Shown here: in pieces, positions 7,658-17,808 of the stretch
Layout: every line of letters begins with the position of its first letter
Numbering within the stretch: the first letter of the stretch is position 1
Program-made: the position numbers and the translations under genes
Notes under the pieces: generated by a model
Database searches by the model: none
What the model was told of the DNA's origin: nothing
Seen by the model: the letters and a program-made list of their open reading frames with translations, nothing else
NCBI GenBank assembly: GCA_947626505.1
Contig: CANQSN010000007.1
Span: forward strand, 1-52,784
Source of the DNA: an uncultured Lachnospiraceae bacterium
GTDB lineage: Bacteria > Bacillota > Clostridia > Lachnospirales > Lachnospiraceae
Reading direction: 5' to 3'
DNA: 52,784 nt

Positions 7658-10568
7658 GTTTATGCTGATTATTGATGGCTCAAGCTTGCTTTCCACACAA
7701 TATTATGGAAACCTGCCAAGAGAGATTTTATATGCGAAAAAGGATGAGGATAAGGAAGCGTTTTATTACAAGATTATGCAGACCAGTGACGGCGTATATA
7801 CTAATGGCGTGTTTGGCTTTTTTAAAACATTGTTTTCCATTTTGGAGAAACAGAAGCCAAAGTATCTGGCTATATGCTGGGATTTAACCAGAGACACTTT
7901 TAGGCGGGAGATTTATAGCGAATATAAGTGCAACCGCAAAAAGACGCCGGAGCCTTTGATTAAACAGTTTGAGCTTTGTCAAAAAATGCTTTCAAGGATT
8001 GGTATTGTTCAATTTTCCTCCAATGAATACGAGGCGGATGATTTTGCAGGAACGCTGACTAAGAGATTTGAGAAGGATATTCCCATTTGCGTGATGACTA
8101 AGGACAGGGATTATTTGCAATTGGTGGACGACCGCGTGTCTATGTGGCTTATGACCTCAAGCGCCGCTAAAGCGCAGGAGATATATAAGAAGCACAGATG
8201 GAAGCAGGAGGAGAATATAGTTCCTGATAATATGGTATACCTTACTCCGGACAGAGTATTTAAGGAATTTGGTTTTTTGCCTGAAAAGACTGTTATGGTT
8301 AAGCAATTGGCGGGGGATTCCGCCGATAACATTCCGGGAGTAAAGGGAATAGGGGAAAAGACAGCCATTGTCTTGGCAAATGCTTATACCACCATTGAAG
8401 AAATGTATGATGAGATTCGAGGCCTTGATAAAAAGGGATTGGATGAGGTTAAAAAGCGCTGGAAAGAGGAGCTTGGTATAAATCGTTCCCCATTTTCCTA
8501 TTTACTTGCAGATAGTGAGGAGGAGCTGGTGGGAGAGCGGGCTTCCATTGTCAGTAAAGAGCTTGCTACGATTAAGAGAGATATTCCTCTTGATGATATT
8601 TCGCTTTGCAATCTCAATACAAGAATTTTTGCAGACGAGCTGGAGAAGGTTTTGCATGAGCTTGAATTTCATTCTCTTTCAATGGAGAGGATAGATTCAG
8701 AATTTATAGAGGGGCAAAGCGCTTCTATAAGAACAGAGGTAACCGGTGTTATGCCTCGCCCCGAACAATTAGAGGAGTATCTTCTAAAGGCGGAGGAATC
8801 GGAGGCGGTATCGCTTGTTTTATGCGTACCTGAGCTTAAGAAGAAATCAAAGATGGTTCAGATGTCCATGTTTGATTATATGGAGGGAAAAGTTCAGGAT
8901 AATCCTGAAAAACATATAAGCATGGCATTTTCCTATAATGAGGAGCAGTATATACTGCTTACAAAGGAGAATGGGTATTCAGAGGATGATATAGTTAATA
9001 TTGTGAACAGGTTTTATGACAGCGGCGCATTGGTTGTTTCCTATGACGTCAAGGAGCAGCTTAAGCTAATGACCAGACAGCAAAGGGAGCAGCTTATTTT
9101 ATTGGAATCTGATAAACCGGCGGCGTTTGACATATCAGTGGCGGCATATTTGATGAATCCGCTTAAGTCTGATTATTCGCCTTATGAGGTTTGTCAGGAT
9201 TATGCATATCCGATACCGAACATAGGAGAGCTTCTTAAGGGAGAAGAAAGCGAGGAACAGCTTGAAAGGATTAATGATTGTTTAGGTCAGGAGGCGGCGG
9301 CAGGTCTTGTCTGTTACAGACAGCTTAGAAATGATTTGTATGAATCTGACATGTGGAGGTTATTTACAGACATAGAGATGCCCACAGCATATACACTGTA
9401 TGAGCTTACCGCAAATGGAGTTATTGTTGACAAAGACGCATTAAGACAGTACGGAGATACATTAAAGGGCAGTATTGAAAAATTGGAACAGTCTATATAT
9501 GATTCGGCCGGACATGAGTTTAATATTAATTCTCCTAAGCAGCTTGGAGTCGTGCTTTTTGAGGAGCTGGGGCTTATTGCGCAAAAGAAAACAAAAACAG
9601 GATATTCAACAAGCGCGGAGGTATTAGAGTCATTAAAAGATTCTCACCCTATTATTGCTTATATTCTTGAATACCGGCAGCTTGCGAAGCTTTATTCTAC
9701 ATATGTGGATGGTTTGGCTGTATATATTAATGAGGATGGTCGTATACATGGACATTTTAACCAGACTGTGACAGCTACAGGAAGAATCAGCTCCACAGAG
9801 CCGAACCTTCAAAATATTCCCATGCGTACTGAATTGGGAAGGGAGATTAGAAAGGTGTTTTTGCCCAGAGAGGGCTGTGTATTTGTGGATGCAGACTACT
9901 CTCAGATTGAGCTTAGGATTCTTGCGCATATGTCTGAAGATGAACAGCTTATAAATGCTTTTAGAGCGGGACAGGACATTCATGCCATTACTGCTTCACA
10001 AGTATTTCATGTCCCCTTCGATGAGGTGACTTCGTTGCAGAGGCGTAACGCCAAGGCAGTGAATTTTGGAATTGTATATGGAATAAGCGCATTTGGATTA
10101 AGCGAGGATTTGGGAATAAGCAGACAGGAAGCTTCCGACTATATGGATAGATATTTTGCAACCTATCCCAAGGTTAAAGAATTTTTAGACGGGTTAGTAG
10201 AACAGGGAAGGCAAAATGAACAAGTAAGGACTTTATATCAAAGGATCAGACCGATTCCGGAGATGCATTCCACTAATCATAACCAGAGAAATTTTGGAGA
10301 GCGTGTGGCTATGAATTCGCCAATTCAGGGAACAGCGGCGGATATTATGAAAATTGCCATGATAAGGACATACAGGGGCTTGATTAAGGAGAGGCTTCGC
10401 TCTAAGCTGGTATTACAGATTCATGATGAACTGGTGGTGGAGGCATATGAGGACGAGCTTGAAAAGGTTAAGAAGGTAGTGCATAACGCCATGACAGATG
10501 CGGCGCAGTTGTCTGTGGAATTAGTTGTTGATATGAATGTTGGCAAAACATGGTATGACGCAAAGTGA
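7647..10568 (+). CDS. polA: DNA polymerase I
   Basis: Family A polymerase for Okazaki-fragment processing and repair, 973 residues. The N-terminal 5'-3' exonuclease (about 1-330) shows MTKDRDY (about 149) and GDSADNIPGVKGIGEKTA (about 222). The central proofreading-type domain lacks the DxE metal-binding signature, so 3'-5' exonuclease activity is probably lost, as in many Firmicutes. The polymerase domain has TGRISSTEPNLQNIP, DADYSQIELR (motif A, about 746), the O-helix KAVNFGIVYG (about 802) and QIHDELVVE (motif C, about 925). The ATG overlaps the anti-sigma-like gene, and coaE follows after 64 bases. Identification is secure. Confidence 0.97.
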   Translation: MANEFMLIIDGSSLLSTQYYGNLPREILYAKKDEDKEAFYYKIMQTSDGVYTNGVFGFFKTLFSILEKQKPKYLAICWDLTRDTFRREIYSEYKCNRKKTPEPLIKQFELCQKMLSRIGIVQFSSNEYEADDFAGTLTKRFEKDIPICVMTKDRDYLQLVDDRVSMWLMTSSAAKAQEIYKKHRWKQEENIVPDNMVYLTPDRVFKEFGFLPEKTVMVKQLAGDSADNIPGVKGIGEKTAIVLANAYTTIEEMYDEIRGLDKKGLDEVKKRWKEELGINRSPFSYLLADSEEELVGERASIVSKELATIKRDIPLDDISLCNLNTRIFADELEKVLHELEFHSLSMERIDSEFIEGQSASIRTEVTGVMPRPEQLEEYLLKAEESEAVSLVLCVPELKKKSKMVQMSMFDYMEGKVQDNPEKHISMAFSYNEEQYILLTKENGYSEDDIVNIVNRFYDSGALVVSYDVKEQLKLMTRQQREQLILLESDKPAAFDISVAAYLMNPLKSDYSPYEVCQDYAYPIPNIGELLKGEESEEQLERINDCLGQEAAAGLVCYRQLRNDLYESDMWRLFTDIEMPTAYTLYELTANGVIVDKDALRQYGDTLKGSIEKLEQSIYDSAGHEFNINSPKQLGVVLFEELGLIAQKKTKTGYSTSAEVLESLKDSHPIIAYILEYRQLAKLYSTYVDGLAVYINEDGRIHGHFNQTVTATGRISSTEPNLQNIPMRTELGREIRKVFLPREGCVFVDADYSQIELRILAHMSEDEQLINAFRAGQDIHAITASQVFHVPFDEVTSLQRRNAKAVNFGIVYGISAFGLSEDLGISRQEASDYMDRYFATYPKVKEFLDGLVEQGRQNEQVRTLYQRIRPIPEMHSTNHNQRNFGERVAMNSPIQGTAADIMKIAMIRTYRGLIKERLRSKLVLQIHDELVVEAYEDELEKVKKVVHNAMTDAAQLSVELVVDMNVGKTWYDAK

Positions 10569-10632
10569 CTATATCAGGCTTTAATTACAAATAGAGCCTT
10601 GCAGCGCTGATTATTATGGAGATAGTAAAGCT

Positions 10633-11220
10633 ATGGTTATAGGTATTATTGGTGGAATTGGTGCGGGGAAAAGCACTGTAATGGAATACATGTCAAAACA
10701 TTATTCAGTGTATCCCATTTTGGCGGATGATGTGGCAAGGAACCTTCAGTCAAAGGGAAGACCGCTATGGCATGAGATATCCGACTGGTTGGGACCTCTT
10801 GCACTGAGACCTGACGGAGAGCTTAATAGGGAATACATTGCTAAGATAGTATTTGCTGATGAGGATAAGCGTATATATTTGAATAAGCTGGTACATCCCG
10901 CTGTCAGGAAAGAGATTGTAAGAAGTATTGAGGATAAGCGGCGATATTTTAAACATGTTGCTGTGGAGGCTGCGCTTTTGATTGAGGAGCATTATGACGA
11001 GATATGTGATGAATTCTGGTATGTGGATGCAGAAGAAGAGGTAAGGATTGAAAGGCTTATGAATAGCCGGAGCTATACAAGGGAAAAGTGTTTAAGCATT
11101 ATGGACAAACAGCTTTCTAGGGAACAGTTTAAGATTAATGCGGATAAGGTGATTGATAACAGTAAGGGAATAGAGCATTTGCAGAAGCAATTGGATGTTC
11201 TTTTAGGTGATAATAGCTAG
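10633..11220 (+). CDS. coaE: Dephospho-CoA kinase
   Basis: Last enzyme of coenzyme A biosynthesis, phosphorylating the 3'-hydroxyl of dephospho-CoA with ATP in the cytoplasm. The 195 residues begin with the P-loop GGIGAGKS (7-14) and contain the DDVAR region (about 32) and VEAALLIEE (about 112), as in CoaE. The length is normal. It starts 64 bases after polA, a common pairing in Firmicutes, and ends 12 bases before the FtsA-like gene, so it shares a transcript with that gene. Confidence 0.93.
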   Translation: MVIGIIGGIGAGKSTVMEYMSKHYSVYPILADDVARNLQSKGRPLWHEISDWLGPLALRPDGELNREYIAKIVFADEDKRIYLNKLVHPAVRKEIVRSIEDKRRYFKHVAVEAALLIEEHYDEICDEFWYVDAEEEVRIERLMNSRSYTREKCLSIMDKQLSREQFKINADKVIDNSKGIEHLQKQLDVLLGDNS

Positions 11221-11232
11221 GAGGAAAATCAG

Positions 11233-13416
11233 ATGCCAACAATATATAACGGACAGGAGATTGTATTTGGACTGGATATTGGAACACGCAGCATTGTGGG
11301 GACTATAGGTTATAAGGACGCCCGAAACCGTTTTCAAGTGGTAGCTCAGGCGGAGAAGTTTCATGAAACCCGTTCAATGCTGGATGGACAGATTCACGAT
11401 ATCGGCAGAGTGGCGGAAACTATAAGCCATGTGAAAAACATGTTGGAGCAAAAGATTGGAGTAGAGCTTAATGAAGTATGCATTGCGGCTGCAGGACGCG
11501 TGCTTAAGACTGCAGTGGGAGTGTGCGATGAAGAACTGGAGGATGAAGCGGTTGTTGATGACGAGATGGTCTATTCACTTGATATGATGGGAGTGGAAAA
11601 GGCAAATGAAATCATTCAGAGTGAGAACTATGGGGATTTAAAGTTTTTCTGCGTAGGCTATACGGTGATTAGGTATTTTCTGAATGGTTTTGCCATAAGT
11701 AATCTTATAGGACATAAAGCAAGAAAGGTAGGGGCGGAGGTATTGGCAACCTTCCTGCCTGAGGATGTGGTAGACGGGCTTTATGCGGCTGTTTCAGAGG
11801 CGGGCTTAGAGGTTGTCAATCTTACATTGGAGCCTATTGCAGCCATGAATGTAGCTATTCCTGAGCAGTATCGTCTGCTTAATATTGCATTGGTGGATGT
11901 CGGCGCCGGAACTTCGGATATATGTATTACAAGAGACGGAAGCGTTGTGGCTTATGGAATGATTCCATTTGCCGGAGATAAGTTTACGGAAGTATTGATT
12001 CAAAAATATCTTATTGATTTTGACACTGCAGAGAAGATTAAGACTATGCCTGCTATAAAGAGACAGATACAATATAAGGACATTATGGGAGATAAGCAGA
12101 AGATTACAAAGGAGGAGGTTGATGAGGAGCTTCTTCCAAGCGTTAAGTATCTGACGCATGAAATTGCAGAGAAGATTAAGGAGTTAAATGGCGGAAAAAG
12201 CGTAAGCGCAGTATTTGTAGTAGGCGGCGGCGGCAAGGTTGAGGGCTTTACAAAAGAGCTTGCGGCTGCTTTGGAGCTTGTGCCTAATCGCGTTGCTTTA
12301 AGGGGACGGGAGGTAATGGGCAATATTGATATGCTGGATGAGTCTTTAGAAAAGGATTCATTATATGTAACTCCTATTGGAATATGTATAAATTACTATG
12401 AAAAGAAGAATAATTTTATATTTGTAAATGTAAATGGAGAGCGTGTTAAGCTTTACAATAATAACAGGCTGACAGTGATGGACGCAGCGGCGGCAGTGGG
12501 ATATCCTAACGAAAAGCTTTTCCCTAGAAGAGGCGCGGATATTACGTTTACGATTAACGGGAAACAGCGTATTATAAGGGGAAGCAAGGGAGAAGCTGCG
12601 GTTATCCGCCTCAATAAAAATGAGGTAAGCATGACTGCGCTGATTCAGCAAAATGACAAGATTACAATTGCGGAGTCGTCTGTTGGCGAACCTGCATATA
12701 TGGAGATTGGGCATTTGCCTGAATATACAGAGGAGATACATTTCAGGGTAAACGGACAAACTGTAACATGTCCAAGATATGCGCTGGTAAATGGGGAACT
12801 AAAGTCAGAGTATTATAGTATTCAGGATAAGGATCAGGTTATTATACTGGATTATTATACAGTGGAACAGCTTTTGATGTTTTTGGATCTTCCCAATAAT
12901 GTTTCATTTTTTGTCAACCATGAGAGAGCTTCGGCAAAGGATCGGATTTATGACAATTACATGATTAACTGGGCTGAGAATGAGGAAAAGCTCAGCGAGG
13001 TGGAGGAGCTTAATGGGGGCGGCAATAAAGACGAGCCGCAGACAGAAAAAAACTCTTTGGCAGAGACAACGCAGACTGGGGAAGGCGCGGCAGAGCCGGC
13101 TGAAGCAGAACCTGAAGATAAAGGGGAGAAGCAGAAGCTTGAGGATAATTTATCAGTTAATGAAGATAAGCTTGTGAGCGAGCCGATAGTTGAAGTTCCT
13201 ATGGAACCTGTGGACATAAAGATTACTGTCAATGACCAGATAGTGGTCTTAAAGAATAAGCCGCAATATATTTTTGTGGATATACTTGATTTTTATCCCT
13301 TTGATTTGTCAACTATGGGTGGCAATATATTAGTAACCACATTAAATGGAATTGAGGTTGGTTTTACAGAGCCGCTTCATGATGGAGACATAGTAAAGAT
13401 TTTTTGGAGGGATTGA
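11233..13416 (+). CDS. FtsA-like actin-fold ATPase with C-terminal extra domains
   Basis: A 727-residue protein of the FtsA/PilM actin-like superfamily. Phosphate-binding loops are at GLDIGTRS (13-20) and VDVGAGTSD (about 221), and the adenosine motif VVGGGGKVEG is near 330. The insertion between the first two fits the SHS2/1C subdomain of FtsA. Unlike FtsA (about 420 residues) it goes on for another 300 residues: a beta-rich part (about 390-560), an acidic Glu/Pro/Ala linker (about 575-650) and a final compact beta-grasp-like domain (about 655-727). No C-terminal amphipathic membrane helix is evident. AGGAGG precedes the ATG. Neighbours are coaE and a diguanylate cyclase, not ftsZ. It may act in division, cell shape or a surface machine; the precise role is unknown. 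Confidence 0.8.
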   Translation: MPTIYNGQEIVFGLDIGTRSIVGTIGYKDARNRFQVVAQAEKFHETRSMLDGQIHDIGRVAETISHVKNMLEQKIGVELNEVCIAAAGRVLKTAVGVCDEELEDEAVVDDEMVYSLDMMGVEKANEIIQSENYGDLKFFCVGYTVIRYFLNGFAISNLIGHKARKVGAEVLATFLPEDVVDGLYAAVSEAGLEVVNLTLEPIAAMNVAIPEQYRLLNIALVDVGAGTSDICITRDGSVVAYGMIPFAGDKFTEVLIQKYLIDFDTAEKIKTMPAIKRQIQYKDIMGDKQKITKEEVDEELLPSVKYLTHEIAEKIKELNGGKSVSAVFVVGGGGKVEGFTKELAAALELVPNRVALRGREVMGNIDMLDESLEKDSLYVTPIGICINYYEKKNNFIFVNVNGERVKLYNNNRLTVMDAAAAVGYPNEKLFPRRGADITFTINGKQRIIRGSKGEAAVIRLNKNEVSMTALIQQNDKITIAESSVGEPAYMEIGHLPEYTEEIHFRVNGQTVTCPRYALVNGELKSEYYSIQDKDQVIILDYYTVEQLLMFLDLPNNVSFFVNHERASAKDRIYDNYMINWAENEEKLSEVEELNGGGNKDEPQTEKNSLAETTQTGEGAAEPAEAEPEDKGEKQKLEDNLSVNEDKLVSEPIVEVPMEPVDIKITVNDQIVVLKNKPQYIFVDILDFYPFDLSTMGGNILVTTLNGIEVGFTEPLHDGDIVKIFWRD

Positions 13417-13422
13417 TAATTA

Positions 13423-15225
13423 ATGAGTGATAAAGAAAATGTAACAAAAGAAGAATATTTACAGCAAAATATTGAGAAAAGTCGTTTTAAGTATAGTAAG
13501 AGAAGGTCGTTTACCCATGCGTCGATAGCAGTTTTGATAACGGGCTATGCGGCATATCTGATTTTCATACACAGTATGGAGCATGTTTTTTCTTATATAT
13601 TTTTAGGCGTTTTGATATTTTCTCATATAGCGGACGAGTTTATCGGCAGGAAAAATTATAACAATAATAAAAAGCTGTTGATAGCCTGCAAAGTAGGCTT
13701 AATGGCAAGCGTTATGCTTTTTGGCGCTACCTTTGGGCTGCATTCTGCGGCCGGAATGATTTGCATGGCGGTTTATGTTTTGTATTATTTGGAATATATA
13801 GAGTGTATTGAATTTACTAATACAGAGGTCAGAGACGGCGCGGCTGTAGCAATGGCTGCAATATTTGCAGGCTGCTATATTATTATTCCGCTGCTGTTAA
13901 GATTTAAATTGCCGATTATAGAAACGACAATATTTGTTGGAATTATATGCATTGCATTTTATTCTCTTATACACAGGCTCTATTATTATATGGATAGATA
14001 TGTTTCGCACATAACTTATCTGAATCGTGAGAACTTAGAGCTTGAGTCAAACAATACCTCTTTAAATGAACAAAGTCACAAAATCAAAGAGGTAATAGAC
14101 CTTTTAGGCGTTCAGAAGATTGAATTGTCCAAGGCAAATGAAACCATTAATAAGCAGAATGCGGGGATGGCGCTTCACAATAAGATTCTTGGCTTTGTGT
14201 CTGCTGAAGTAGATATGGTGAAGTTTTCTGAAAAAGTAGTAGAGGCTTTGATTGAAAGCGGAGACCTTAAGGCTGTCGGGATGTTCATTGATGCGCTTAT
14301 GCGCTGCGAGGTTAATCCGCTGATATGTTCAAGAATATCCAATAAAACAAGAAACAGAAAGTCTTCAAAGGAATTGGAAGAAATATTTAACAGCAAGGCG
14401 GAGGATATTTTAAAGGAAGTACATTATTTTGATGATAATTATATAACTGATAACGGTACGCTGCCTGAGCTTTATAAATTTCTTCAGGATGCGGGTGTTA
14501 AATCCCTTCTTCGTATCCAGATTTTAACAGAAGGCGGAATGTGCGGAGCCCTTATACTGGGTTCTGAAAAGGCTGATTTCTTCACTGAGGAGAGTAAGCA
14601 GCTTTATTACAGTATTGCTACACAAATTGGCATTGCAGTCAGGAATGCTAATATGTATGCGACTATGGAGAATCTTGCTACAAGAGACGGGCTTACCGGA
14701 ATTTATAACCGCCGGCATTTTAATAAGCTCTTTAGCGATTATGTAACTGACGCCATAGAGAATAAGGCGCCTCTGGCGGTTGCGCTGTTTGACATAGATA
14801 AATTCAAAAATGTAAACGATACCTATGGGCATAGCTTCGGCGACATGGTAATAGTATCTGTCGCCCAGACTGCCAACAGGGAGGTTAATAAACATGGGGG
14901 AATACTTGGACGGTATGGCGGAGAAGAATTTATGATGGCGTTTTATGATATGGATGTTGAGGGAATCATGCCTATTGTCAAGAAGATTCACGAAGATATA
15001 AAGTCGACAGAGCTTACCCATAACGGGGAGATTGTAAAGATTAATGTAAGCATTGGAGTGACCGCATACCCCTCAATATGCGCTAAGACAGAGGATTTGC
15101 TTAACCATGCCGACTGGGCAATGTATTATTCAAAGCTTCATGGTCGGGGAAGGATTACTGTGGATTCAGACGAGGTTATAGCGGATAGCATTGGAAATAC
15201 CGAGAAGTATAAGCCTCAAGGTTAA
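13423..15225 (+). CDS. Membrane-bound diguanylate cyclase (GGDEF)
   Basis: A 600-residue signalling protein. About six transmembrane helices (about 30-190) form an N-terminal sensor or anchor, followed by a coiled-coil linker (about 200-245), a GAF-like domain (about 250-410) and a C-terminal GGDEF domain (about 420-580). The active-site loop is GRYGGEEF (about 496-503) and the DKFKNVNDTYGH metal and substrate motif is intact, so c-di-GMP synthesis is expected. The RxxD inhibitory site normally five residues before the loop is absent, so product inhibition there is unlikely. It starts seven bases after the FtsA-like gene and ends 14 bases before the next, so the four genes from coaE form a tight operon. 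Confidence 0.88.
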   Translation: MSDKENVTKEEYLQQNIEKSRFKYSKRRSFTHASIAVLITGYAAYLIFIHSMEHVFSYIFLGVLIFSHIADEFIGRKNYNNNKKLLIACKVGLMASVMLFGATFGLHSAAGMICMAVYVLYYLEYIECIEFTNTEVRDGAAVAMAAIFAGCYIIIPLLLRFKLPIIETTIFVGIICIAFYSLIHRLYYYMDRYVSHITYLNRENLELESNNTSLNEQSHKIKEVIDLLGVQKIELSKANETINKQNAGMALHNKILGFVSAEVDMVKFSEKVVEALIESGDLKAVGMFIDALMRCEVNPLICSRISNKTRNRKSSKELEEIFNSKAEDILKEVHYFDDNYITDNGTLPELYKFLQDAGVKSLLRIQILTEGGMCGALILGSEKADFFTEESKQLYYSIATQIGIAVRNANMYATMENLATRDGLTGIYNRRHFNKLFSDYVTDAIENKAPLAVALFDIDKFKNVNDTYGHSFGDMVIVSVAQTANREVNKHGGILGRYGGEEFMMAFYDMDVEGIMPIVKKIHEDIKSTELTHNGEIVKINVSIGVTAYPSICAKTEDLLNHADWAMYYSKLHGRGRITVDSDEVIADSIGNTEKYKPQG

Positions 15226-15239
15226 AGGACGGAAGAAAA

Positions 15240-16037
15240 ATGAAATTAATGAGTATAGGCAGTGGGAGCAGCGGTAACTGTATATATGTTGGCAATGATA
15301 ACGTACATTTGCTGGTGGATGCAGGAATCAGCGGAAAACGAGTTACAGAAGGACTTCAAAAGCAGGGCGTTCAATTGTCGGACTTAGACGGTATACTTAT
15401 TACACATGAGCATATAGACCATATAAAATGCTTAGGCGTACTTCTTCGCAAATGTGAAATACCGGTATATGCAACGCAGTCCACTATTGATATGATATTT
15501 AATTATGATAAGCTTGGGAATATAAGCGAGGAGCTTTTTATTCCAATAGAGCCTGATAGGACGTTTTATATACGGGATATGCTCATTTCACCGGCGGCTG
15601 TATGGCATGATGCGGCGGATCCGGTGTGCTATTCCTTTTTTGATGAGTCGGGGAAGCTGAGTATTGCAACGGATTTAGGTGATTATGATGAATACCTGAT
15701 TAATAAACTTAAAGGCTCTGATGTTGTGCTGTTAGAGTCTAACCACGATATCAGTATGCTGGAGGTAAATCCGCGTTACAGTTATGCATTGAAGCGAAGA
15801 ATTCTTGGCAGCAGGGGACATTTGTCAAATGAGCGCTCAGGCGAGCTAGCCGCAAGGCTTTATAAAGAATATCCGATGAAGGCGTTAGTGCTTGGACATT
15901 TGTCAAAGGATAATAATATCCCTGAATGCGCCTTTATAAATATGCAAAATTATATGAGAGAGGCTGGGGCTGACATGGAGGAGCTTCGGATTGAGGTGGC
16001 AAGCAGGGAGAGCTGTTCTGCAGAGATTATGCTTTAG
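15240..16037 (+). CDS. MBL-fold metallo-hydrolase, WalJ/YycJ-like
   Basis: A 265-residue metallo-beta-lactamase-fold hydrolase. It begins with GSGSSGN (about 7-13) as YycJ/WalJ proteins do and has the HxHxDH metal site HEHIDH (about 57-62), a SNHD motif (about 168) and LGHLSKDNN (about 219). B. subtilis WalJ is linked to cell-wall and DNA-replication coordination and is proposed to be a nuclease. Here it is not beside walRK but ends the coaE/FtsA-like/DGC operon. The ATG has GGAAG six bases upstream. Confidence 0.85.
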   Translation: MKLMSIGSGSSGNCIYVGNDNVHLLVDAGISGKRVTEGLQKQGVQLSDLDGILITHEHIDHIKCLGVLLRKCEIPVYATQSTIDMIFNYDKLGNISEELFIPIEPDRTFYIRDMLISPAAVWHDAADPVCYSFFDESGKLSIATDLGDYDEYLINKLKGSDVVLLESNHDISMLEVNPRYSYALKRRILGSRGHLSNERSGELAARLYKEYPMKALVLGHLSKDNNIPECAFINMQNYMREAGADMEELRIEVASRESCSAEIML

Positions 16038-16096
16038 TGTAACAGTTAAGCGGGTATTTAATAAATATAATATGTTATTTTAGGAGGAATAGTTAT

Positions 16097-16369
16097 ATGA
16101 ATAAAACAATTATCACAGTAATAGGCAAGGATAAGGTAGGTATTATGGCAAAGGTATGTAATTATCTGGCAAATAATCAGGTGAATATTTTAGATATTTC
16201 ACAGACTATTGTATCCGGTTTTTTTAATATGATGATGGTGGCGGATATGACAGGTTCCTCCAAGGATTTCAATGTGCTGGCAAGCGAGCTTAAGCAGATT
16301 GGTGAGGAGATTGGGGTTGATATCCGTACACAGAAGGCAGCTATTTTTGACAGAATGCATAGACTCTAG
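16097..16369 (+). CDS. ACT domain protein (UPF0237)
   Basis: A 90-residue protein that is a single ACT domain, with the opening [15 protein letters not shown] and a NILDISQTI strand typical of the UPF0237 family. ACT domains bind small ligands, usually amino acids, and regulate enzymes. It ends 10 bases before the UPF0210/DUF711 gene, and its last codons overlap that gene's AGGAGG. The pair is conserved in many Firmicutes, which suggests the ACT protein is its regulatory subunit, although no ligand is known. Confidence 0.88.
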   Translation: MNKTIITVIGKDKVGIMAKVCNYLANNQVNILDISQTIVSGFFNMMMVADMTGSSKDFNVLASELKQIGEEIGVDIRTQKAAIFDRMHRL

Positions 16370-16379
16370 GAGGCATAGT

Positions 16380-17744
16380 ATGTTAGACATAAAAGAAGTA
16401 ATAGAAACAAATACAATGATTATGGAAAATAATCTGGACGTCAGGACTATAACAATGGGTATAAGCCTGCTGGACTGCAATGGAGCCACATTGGATGAGG
16501 TAAAGAACAAAATATATAATAAAATTACTACAGTGGCGAAGGATTTAGTTAAGGTTGGGAAAGATATTGAGAGTGAGCTTGGGATTCCCATTGTCAATAA
16601 AAGGATTTCCATAACCCCTATTGCTTTGGTGGGTGGGAGCGTATGCCGCTGCCCAGAGGATTTTGTGGAGATTGCAAAGGTACTTGATAAGGCGGCTGTC
16701 ACAGTAGGAGTTAATTTTATTGGAGGTTATTCTGCTCTGGTTGCAAAGGGCATGACTCCGGCAGACGAATACCTTATCCGTTCTATTCCGGAAGCGTTAT
16801 CAAGTACTGAGCGTATTTGCAGCTCTGTGGTGGTTGGTTCAACAAAAACCGGTCTTGATATGGATGCAATACGTTTAGTAGGGCAGATGATTAAAAGGAC
16901 AGCCGAGCTTACCAAGGATAACGACAGCTTGGGCTGCGCTAAGTTTGTAGTGTTGTGCAATGCTCCGGACGACAACCCGTTTATGGCGGGGGCGTTTCAT
17001 GGCGTTACAGAGGGAGATGCAATTATAAATGTTGGCGTATCGGGGCCGGGGGTTGTAAAGGCGGCGCTTGAAAATATAAAAGACGCCAACTTTGAGGTGC
17101 TTTGTGAAACAATTAAAAAAACTGCATTTAAAATTACCCGCGTAGGGCAATTAGTTGCACAGGAAGCAAGCAAAAGACTTGGAGTTCCTTTCGGTATTAT
17201 TGATCTTTCCTTAGCCCCTACTCCGGCAGTAGGAGACAGCGTGGGGGAGGTTTTAGAAGAGATTGGCTTAGAATATGCCGGCGCTCCGGGAACTACAGCG
17301 GCTCTTGCGATGCTTAATGACCAGGTGAAAAAAGGGGGAATTATGGCTTCATCTTATGTGGGAGGCTTAAGCGGGGCGTTTATTCCGGTTAGTGAAGATC
17401 AGAGAATGATTGATGCGGCTTCCTGCGGCGCCCTGACTCTTGAGAAGCTTGAAGCAATGACCTGCGTATGTTCAGTTGGCTTGGATATGATTGCAGTTCC
17501 CGGAGATACTAAAGAGTCTACATTGTCAGGCATTATTGCAGATGAAATGGCATTGGGGATGGTGAACCAGAAGACTACAGCGGTAAGGATTATTCCGGTA
17601 ATCGGTAAGGATGTGGGAGAGCAGGCTGTATTTGGAGGGCTGCTTGGATATGCGCCGATTATGAAGGTTAATCCTTATTCCTGCGATAAATTTATTTCAA
17701 GGAAAGGGCGTATTCCAGCTCCTATTCACAGCTTTAAGAACTAA
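16380..17744 (+). CDS. UPF0210 (DUF711) family protein
   Basis: A 454-residue member of UPF0210/DUF711, also called the PFL family protein. The start is the ATG at 16380 (MLDIKEV) with AGGAGG six bases before it; longer upstream readings have no binding site. Glycine-rich motifs ([43 protein letters not shown]) match the family. A structure from the family resembles glycyl-radical enzyme folds, but I see no glycyl-radical loop here, and the enzymatic role is unknown. It is cotranscribed with the ACT protein. A 64-base gap with no clear terminator separates it from the peptidase. Confidence 0.87.
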   Translation: MLDIKEVIETNTMIMENNLDVRTITMGISLLDCNGATLDEVKNKIYNKITTVAKDLVKVGKDIESELGIPIVNKRISITPIALVGGSVCRCPEDFVEIAKVLDKAAVTVGVNFIGGYSALVAKGMTPADEYLIRSIPEALSSTERICSSVVVGSTKTGLDMDAIRLVGQMIKRTAELTKDNDSLGCAKFVVLCNAPDDNPFMAGAFHGVTEGDAIINVGVSGPGVVKAALENIKDANFEVLCETIKKTAFKITRVGQLVAQEASKRLGVPFGIIDLSLAPTPAVGDSVGEVLEEIGLEYAGAPGTTAALAMLNDQVKKGGIMASSYVGGLSGAFIPVSEDQRMIDAASCGALTLEKLEAMTCVCSVGLDMIAVPGDTKESTLSGIIADEMALGMVNQKTTAVRIIPVIGKDVGEQAVFGGLLGYAPIMKVNPYSCDKFISRKGRIPAPIHSFKN

Positions 17745-17808
17745 ACTGACATGGGCAGTAGGCTTATGAATCGGGGCTTAGAACATTAAATAATAAGGTG
17801 GTATTTAT

